Assembly (NCBI GenBank): GCA_945947845.1
Contig: CAMEZN010000024.1
Location: 1 to 10,625, forward strand
DNA length: 10,625 nucleotides
Direction: 5' to 3'
DNA from: an uncultured Mucispirillum sp.
Lineage (GTDB): Bacteria > Chrysiogenota > Deferribacteres > Deferribacterales > Mucispirillaceae
Part shown: piece by piece, positions 6,733-10,625 of the stretch
Position numbering within the stretch: position 1 is the first letter of the stretch
Layout of the letters: every line of letters starts with the position of its first letter
Translations under genes and position numbers: made by a program
The notes under the pieces: model-generated
Databases searched by the model: none
What the model was told of the DNA's origin: nothing
Seen by the model: only the letters and a program-made list of their open reading frames with translations

Positions 6733-7479
6733 TTAATAAACTTTTATAGGCCCATCTTTTGAGCCTGAAAAAAACTGTTTTACATAAGGGTTATCTGTTG
6801 TTTTAAAATAGTCTGGTGTTCCGTATTGGATAATTCTGCCATTATAAAGCATACCAATATAATCAGCATTCTTTAAAACACTTGGAATATCATGAGATAT
6901 AACAACTGATGTAATATTTAACTCTTTTTGGGTAGTATATATTAAATCATCAACAATATCTGTCATGATAGGGTCAAGCCCTGTTGTTGGTTCATCATAC
7001 ATTATTATATCAGGTGAAAGAGCAATTGCCCTTGCAAGCCCAACCCGTTTTCTCATACCACCAGAAAGCTCTGATGGATATTTATGGTTAACATCTTTTA
7101 AACCAACTAATTTTAATTTTTCAGTAACTATTTCATGTAATTCATCATTTGAAAGTTTCCTATGCTCCCTTAATGGAAATGCTACATTATCAAATATAGT
7201 CATAGAATCAAAAAGAGCAGCATTTTGGAAAAGCATGCCAAACTTATAGCGGACTTTTAATAATTGTTTTTTGTTAGCCGTTGTAATATCAAAACCATCT
7301 ACAAAGATTTTACCACTATCTGGTTTAATAAGCCCCATAAGTTGTTTTAAAAGCACACTTTTTCCAGTGCCTGATGGACCTATTATATATGTAATAGCTC
7401 CTTTTTTAATTTCTAAGTTTATACCATTATGCACTTTTGATGAGCCAAATGATTTACATAAATTTTCAACTTTAATCAT
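6733..7479 (-). CDS. mlaF: Mla phospholipid transporter ATP-binding protein
   Basis: MlaF is the cytoplasmic ATPase that works with the MlaE permease. The 248-residue product carries a complete ABC motif set: Walker A GPSGTGKS at residues 34-41, Q-loop in FQNAALFDSMT at 84-94 (the ALFDS stretch is typical of the Mla/MCE subfamily), signature LSGGMRKRVGLARA at 138-151, Walker B IIMYDE at 158-163 with Glu163 as catalytic base, D-loop GLDP, and switch His196 in ISHD. It ends with GSKDGPI, as MlaF proteins commonly do. Its ATG forms an ATGA overlap with the mlaE stop, implying coupled translation. No mlaB (STAS) gene follows, whereas E. coli MlaF needs MlaB; either another gene supplies it or this branch does without. 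Confidence 0.94.
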   Translation of the reverse strand: MIKVENLCKSFGSSKVHNGINLEIKKGAITYIIGPSGTGKSVLLKQLMGLIKPDSGKIFVDGFDITTANKKQLLKVRYKFGMLFQNAALFDSMTIFDNVAFPLREHRKLSNDELHEIVTEKLKLVGLKDVNHKYPSELSGGMRKRVGLARAIALSPDIIMYDEPTTGLDPIMTDIVDDLIYTTQKELNITSVVISHDIPSVLKNADYIGMLYNGRIIQYGTPDYFKTTDNPYVKQFFSGSKDGPIKVY

Positions 7480-8246
7480 AGTATTAATACCGATGTTAAA
7501 ATATAATCAAACATACAAACAAGAACACTTGATTCTACAACTGATACATTTGTAGCCTTACCAACCCCTTCTGCACCTGTTGAAGCATTAAATCCATTAT
7601 AGCAGCTTACTATTACAACAATTATACCAAATACAAATGATTTTATAAGACTGTCTATAATATCATTTAAATTAGTATAAAGCACCATATTTTCAAAGTA
7701 AATACTGCTGCTAACCCCCATCATACTTACAATAACAACATATCCACCAATTATTCCAAAAATAATACAAATCGCATTTAGAAGCGGCATAGAAAACATA
7801 CCAGCAAGCATTCTAGGAACTGCTAAATAATGGACAGGGTCTACTGCCATTGCATCAAGAGCATCTATCTGTTCAGTTACTTTCATTGTGCCAAGCTCAG
7901 CAGTCATTGCTGAACCTGCACGAGCAGCAACCATAATTCCTGTTAATACTGGACCAAGCTCTAATATCATAGCCATAGCAATAAGTCCGCTTGTCATTTC
8001 ACCAGCACCAAAATTATTAAGCCCTTTATAAGATTGAAGACTAAAAACCATGCCTGTAAATATACCTGTTAACATTATAATAGGTATAGATTTATATCCT
8101 ATAAACTCTATTTGTTTAATGAATAAGCCTATCCTAAAAGGTGGTTTAAAAATTCCTTTTGTAGTTTCATAAAATAATATAGACATTTTACCTGCCATAT
8201 GCACAATGTCTAATACCATTTTACCTATAAATTCAAAAAATTTCAA
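7476..8246 (-). CDS. mlaE: Mla phospholipid transporter permease (MlaE/YrbE family)
   Basis: MlaE is the inner-membrane permease of the Mla lipid transporter. The product has hydrophobic membrane helices and the strongly conserved MlaE core: LTGIFTGMVFSLQ near residues 59-71, LELGPVLTGIMVAARAGSA at ~95-113, then EQIDALDAMAVDP at 125-137 and LAVPR just after. I favour a TTG start at 8246 (256 residues): AAGGA stands 4 nt before it, exactly as in prfB (AAGGA-4 nt-ATG) and similar to cheW. The first residues ([20 protein letters not shown]) also resemble family N-termini as I remember them. Alternatives are ATG 8219 (247 residues, AGG 4 nt ahead) and ATG 8309, which would overlap conserved alr codons by 77 nt and lacks a ribosome site. 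With the TTG it overlaps alr by 14 nt. Confidence 0.9.
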   Translation of the reverse strand: MKFFEFIGKMVLDIVHMAGKMSILFYETTKGIFKPPFRIGLFIKQIEFIGYKSIPIIMLTGIFTGMVFSLQSYKGLNNFGAGEMTSGLIAMAMILELGPVLTGIMVAARAGSAMTAELGTMKVTEQIDALDAMAVDPVHYLAVPRMLAGMFSMPLLNAICIIFGIIGGYVVIVSMMGVSSSIYFENMVLYTNLNDIIDSLIKSFVFGIIVVIVSCYNGFNASTGAEGVGKATNVSVVESSVLVCMFDYILTSVLIL

Positions 8247-9366
8247 AATATCCTTCTTTATGTTTATATACTCTTGGCACTCTGTCTGAAATGCCGCATA
8301 ATATTTCATAATCTATTGTATCTGCCCATTGACCTAATGTAGATGCTGTTATATCATCACCCATTATCTGCACTTTTTGTCCTATGCAGTTTTCACCAAG
8401 TTCTGTAACATCTATCATTGTCATATCCATACAAACATTCCCTATTACTGGGCATTTTTTACTTCCAGCAAGCACATATCCTTTATTTGAGAAAGAACGT
8501 CTATATCCATCTGCATAGCCTATTGGTATAACACCTATTAACATATCCTTATCTGCAAAAAATGTTCTACCATATCCAACAGATTCACCTTTTTTAAGAA
8601 ATTTTACATGTGCTATTTCACTCCAAAGGCTCATTACTGGTTGTAAATCTTTTAACACATTTGTAGATTCATATCCATATAAAAATAAGCCCGGCCTTGT
8701 ATATGTCCACCTGTTTTCAAAATTAGCAATACCAGATGAATTTAAAAAACTTGTAGCAAATGTATAATCTTTATTTATTTCTAAAAATTTATCAAACCTT
8801 TCTGTTTGTATATGAGCATAGCTGTTATCGCAGTCTGATGTAGCAAGATGACTGATTGCAAAATCTACATGGATATTTTTATACTGCTTTAATAATTCTG
8901 AAAGCTGCATTTCATAAGAAAACCCAAGCCTGCTCATGCCTGTATCAATTTCAAGTGCAACATGTGCTTCTATTCCTAACTCTTTGGCAGATTTAGAAAT
9001 TATTTCTGCATATCTGTAATCAAAAACAGGCAGTGTAAGTGAAGACTCTAATGCTTCTTTAACAAAAGAATCACTTACATATCCAAGCACCACAATTTTT
9101 GTGTCATTAGAAGATAATACTTTTCTAAGCTCTATACCTTCTATCATTGTAGCAACAGCAAAATTTCTAACATTTTTTTCTTCATAGGCATATTTTGCTA
9201 AAACTTTTGCTCCATGTCCATAAGCATCTGCTTTTACTACTGCAATAATATCTGACTTTGATAAATTCCTAGCAATATCTATATTATTGCCAAACCTTTC
9301 CATATCAATAACTGCATAAGTTGGGCGAGGTATAATGCCCATATTATCTAAACTATTTATTTTCAT
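8233..9366 (-). CDS. alr: Alanine racemase
   Basis: Alr is a cytoplasmic PLP enzyme that interconverts L- and D-alanine, supplying D-Ala for peptidoglycan. The 377-residue product is full length for the fold-type III family. Seen: [11 protein letters not shown] at residues 42-52, with Lys45 as the PLP-binding lysine; GMSRLGF at 143-149; the NSSG box at 209-212; RPGLFLYG at 224-231; the second catalytic base Tyr265 in SVGYGRTF; and [11 protein letters not shown] at 309-319, whose Met-Asp helps form the active-site entrance of the dimer. The start is ATG 9366 with AGGA 7 nt ahead, inside the end of prfB (14-nt overlap), so translation of the two may be coupled. No sign of truncation. Confidence 0.96.
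   Translation of the reverse strand: MKINSLDNMGIIPRPTYAVIDMERFGNNIDIARNLSKSDIIAVVKADAYGHGAKVLAKYAYEEKNVRNFAVATMIEGIELRKVLSSNDTKIVVLGYVSDSFVKEALESSLTLPVFDYRYAEIISKSAKELGIEAHVALEIDTGMSRLGFSYEMQLSELLKQYKNIHVDFAISHLATSDCDNSYAHIQTERFDKFLEINKDYTFATSFLNSSGIANFENRWTYTRPGLFLYGYESTNVLKDLQPVMSLWSEIAHVKFLKKGESVGYGRTFFADKDMLIGVIPIGYADGYRRSFSNKGYVLAGSKKCPVIGNVCMDMTMIDVTELGENCIGQKVQIMGDDITASTLGQWADTIDYEILCGISDRVPRVYKHKEGYFEIF
8251..8255 (-). promoter_or_regulatory. Shine-Dalgarno supporting a TTG start for mlaE
   Basis: AAGGA lies inside the last alr codons, 4 nt before TTG 8246. The same motif and spacing precede the well-supported prfB ATG, which is why I prefer this start over ATG 8219 or 8309. Confidence 0.5.
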
Positions 9367-10465
9367 TTTCTATTCCTGCTGCAAAAAGCAGATAATGTCT
9401 AATAAACTGTTCTAATTCTCCGTCCATTACTGCATCTACATTACCTGTTTCATATCTAGTTCGTAAATCTTTTACCATTTTATAAGGGTGCATTACATAA
9501 GAGCGGATTTGATTACCCCAGCCAATATCTGTTTTGCTGTCTTCCATTTTTTCCTTAGCTTCACTTCTTTTTTCCATTTCATATTCATATAGTTTAGCTT
9601 TTAAAATTTTCATAGCAGAAGCTTTATTTTTATGCTGGCTTCTTTCATTCTGACATGCAACCACAATACCAGTTGGAATATGTGTTATCCTGACAGCAGA
9701 ATCTGTTGTATTAATATGCTGTCCGCCTGCTCCACCTGCTCTGTAAGTATCTATTCGTAAATCTGATTCATTTATTTCAATTTCTAAATCATCATCTATT
9801 TCTGGAAGCACAAAAACAGAAGCAAATGATGTGTGCCGTCTGTTTTGTGAATCAAATGGTGATATACGAACAAGTCTATGAACTCCACTTTCTCCTTTTA
9901 AATAACCAAAGCCATATTCGCCTATTATGTTAAATGTAATAGATTTTATACCTGCTTCATCACCATCTAACTGGTCTAATATTTCTAGTTTAAACCCATT
10001 TTTCTCTGCCCATCTGGAATACATTCTAAAAAGCATAGATGCCCAGTCATCTGCTTCTGTGCCGCCAGCCCCTGAATGTATTGTTACAATAGCATTATTA
10101 ATATCATGCTGGTCAGATAAAATAAGTTTTAATTCAAAATCTACTATTTGCTTTTTATAAAGAGAAAAAGTATCTATTATATCTTTTTCAATAGAAGTTT
10201 CTCCTTCTTTATAAAGTTCAATAAGCACATCACAATCTTCTTTTGTCTGCAAAAGATTTCTATATGACTCTAAAAACTTTTTAATAGCAGACTGTTCCTT
10301 TAAAAGATGTTTTGATTCTTTCTTTGACCAAAAATCTTTATCAGTAATAGACATATTTTCTATATCATCTACTTTTTTTTGCAATACATCTTCTTTTACT
10401 GCTGGTGCAAAACTCTTAACTTTACTATTTAATTCATCTATCTCTTGAAGTATTTCTTCTAACAT
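9353..10465 (-). CDS. prfB: Peptide chain release factor 2 (no programmed frameshift)
   Basis: RF2 recognises UGA and UAA in the ribosomal A site and triggers peptide release. The 370-residue product (E. coli RF2 is 365) has the coiled N-terminal domain 1, the anticodon-like SPF tripeptide at residues 202-204 that identifies RF2 (RF1 would have PxT), and the catalytic GGQ loop at 247-249 in [18 protein letters not shown]. Residue 243, next to the loop, is Ala, as in most RF2s (E. coli K-12 has Thr there). The ORF is uninterrupted from ATG 10465; there is no internal CTT-TGA in the region of codons 20-30 where many bacteria use autoregulatory +1 frameshifting. AAAGGA lies 4 nt before the ATG. 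It follows the acetyltransferase gene by 23 nt. Confidence 0.96.
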   Translation of the reverse strand: MLEEILQEIDELNSKVKSFAPAVKEDVLQKKVDDIENMSITDKDFWSKKESKHLLKEQSAIKKFLESYRNLLQTKEDCDVLIELYKEGETSIEKDIIDTFSLYKKQIVDFELKLILSDQHDINNAIVTIHSGAGGTEADDWASMLFRMYSRWAEKNGFKLEILDQLDGDEAGIKSITFNIIGEYGFGYLKGESGVHRLVRISPFDSQNRRHTSFASVFVLPEIDDDLEIEINESDLRIDTYRAGGAGGQHINTTDSAVRITHIPTGIVVACQNERSQHKNKASAMKILKAKLYEYEMEKRSEAKEKMEDSKTDIGWGNQIRSYVMHPYKMVKDLRTRYETGNVDAVMDGELEQFIRHYLLFAAGIENENK

Positions 10466-10488
10466 ATTGTCCTTTCTTTGTTTTTATT

Positions 10489-10625
10489 TTATAGTTCAAT
10501 TATTACTGCTGTTTCATCACAGTCTGGATATTTAGGGCATTTTAAGCATTCAGTCCATATTTTTTTTGGAAGACTATCTAAATCAGTTACTTTAAAACCA
10601 CAGCTTTCAAAAAATTCCTGTCTAT
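10489..10625 (-). CDS. GNAT N-acetyltransferase, C-terminal end (probable short N-acetylglutamate synthase)
   Basis: Only the last 45 codons are in the window; the gene continues beyond base 10625. The tail reads RQEFFESCGFKVTDLDSLP, then KKIWTECLKCPKYPDCDE, and ends AVIIEL before TAA (10489-10491). The pattern of xxGFxxxDxxxLPxKxWxxCxxCPxxPxCDE is what I recall from short, single-domain GNAT proteins annotated as N-acetylglutamate synthase in deltaproteobacteria and similar anaerobes (first step of arginine synthesis). FFESCGF fits the last conserved helix-strand of a GNAT fold. The Cys-x2-Cys-x5-Cys cluster at the end may bind a metal. Without the acetyl-CoA loop I cannot prove the activity, so no symbol is assigned. 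Confidence 0.65.
   Translation of the reverse strand, partial: RQEFFESCGFKVTDLDSLPKKIWTECLKCPKYPDCDETAVIIEL

Noticed and set aside
6965..7555. Two 94-codon plus-strand frames opposite mlaF
   Set aside because: They mirror conserved ABC motifs on the minus strand and look like by-products of its codon bias.
8247..8309. Longest mlaE reading frame from ATG 8309 (277 aa)
   Set aside because: It would overlap conserved alr codons by 77 nt, has no Shine-Dalgarno, and its extra residues do not resemble MlaE.
9927..10160. A 77-codon plus-strand frame within prfB
   Set aside because: It is antisense to conserved RF2 sequence and has no supporting signal.
1..10625. CRISPR array, insertion sequence, tRNA, phage or defence island
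   Set aside because: I saw no direct-repeat array, no transposase or integrase, no cloverleaf-like segment and no toxin-antitoxin or nuclease-like gene. Apart from recG the content is housekeeping.

Overview
The window is a compact, AT-rich bacterial segment in which every gene I can support lies on the minus strand. In transcription order (high to low coordinates) it reads: tail of a GNAT N-acetyltransferase (probably a short N-acetylglutamate synthase), prfB (release factor 2), alr (alanine racemase), mlaE, mlaF, mlaD (retrograde or trans-envelope phospholipid transport), mqnD (futalosine-route menaquinone synthesis), a diacylglycerol/lipid kinase, cheW (chemotaxis adaptor), recG (fork-remodelling helicase, interrupted by an in-frame stop), and the start of pyrK (electron-transfer subunit of dihydroorotate dehydrogenase). 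Gaps are 76 nt or less apart from the broken stretch inside recG, and alr/prfB, mlaE/alr and mlaF/mlaE overlap. I see no rRNA, tRNA, CRISPR array, insertion sequence or convincing hairpin terminator, so the layout fits one long transcription unit or a few loosely separated ones.

The organism is a diderm (Mla ABC transporter plus a beta-barrel-like MlaD tail), makes menaquinone by the futalosine pathway, and has chemotaxis. The very low GC content, the MlaD architecture, the short argA-type protein with a cysteine cluster, and a PyrK-type pyrimidine route suggest a Deferribacterota-like or related anaerobic lineage. A Mucispirillum-like genome is my best guess, but this is inference and not proven by the window.

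Region 7476-9366 couples cell-wall precursor supply (D-alanine from Alr) to the Mla lipid transporter. MlaE is the permease, MlaF the ATPase, and MlaD a 592-residue substrate-binding protein: membrane anchor, MCE domain, long coiled coil, C-terminal beta-rich barrel-like domain and a charged, disordered tail. No MlaA, MlaB or MlaC is present, which fits a single-protein bridge across the periplasm instead of a soluble shuttle. Downstream, a lipid kinase adds another membrane-lipid function.

The most notable anomaly is recG. Its N-terminal piece and its 577-residue helicase part lie in the same frame and are separated by one TAA codon. RecG-like sequence continues directly on both sides, and the helicase motifs are all intact. 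I did not find a convincing undescribed multi-gene system. The rest is housekeeping with a few features worth checking.
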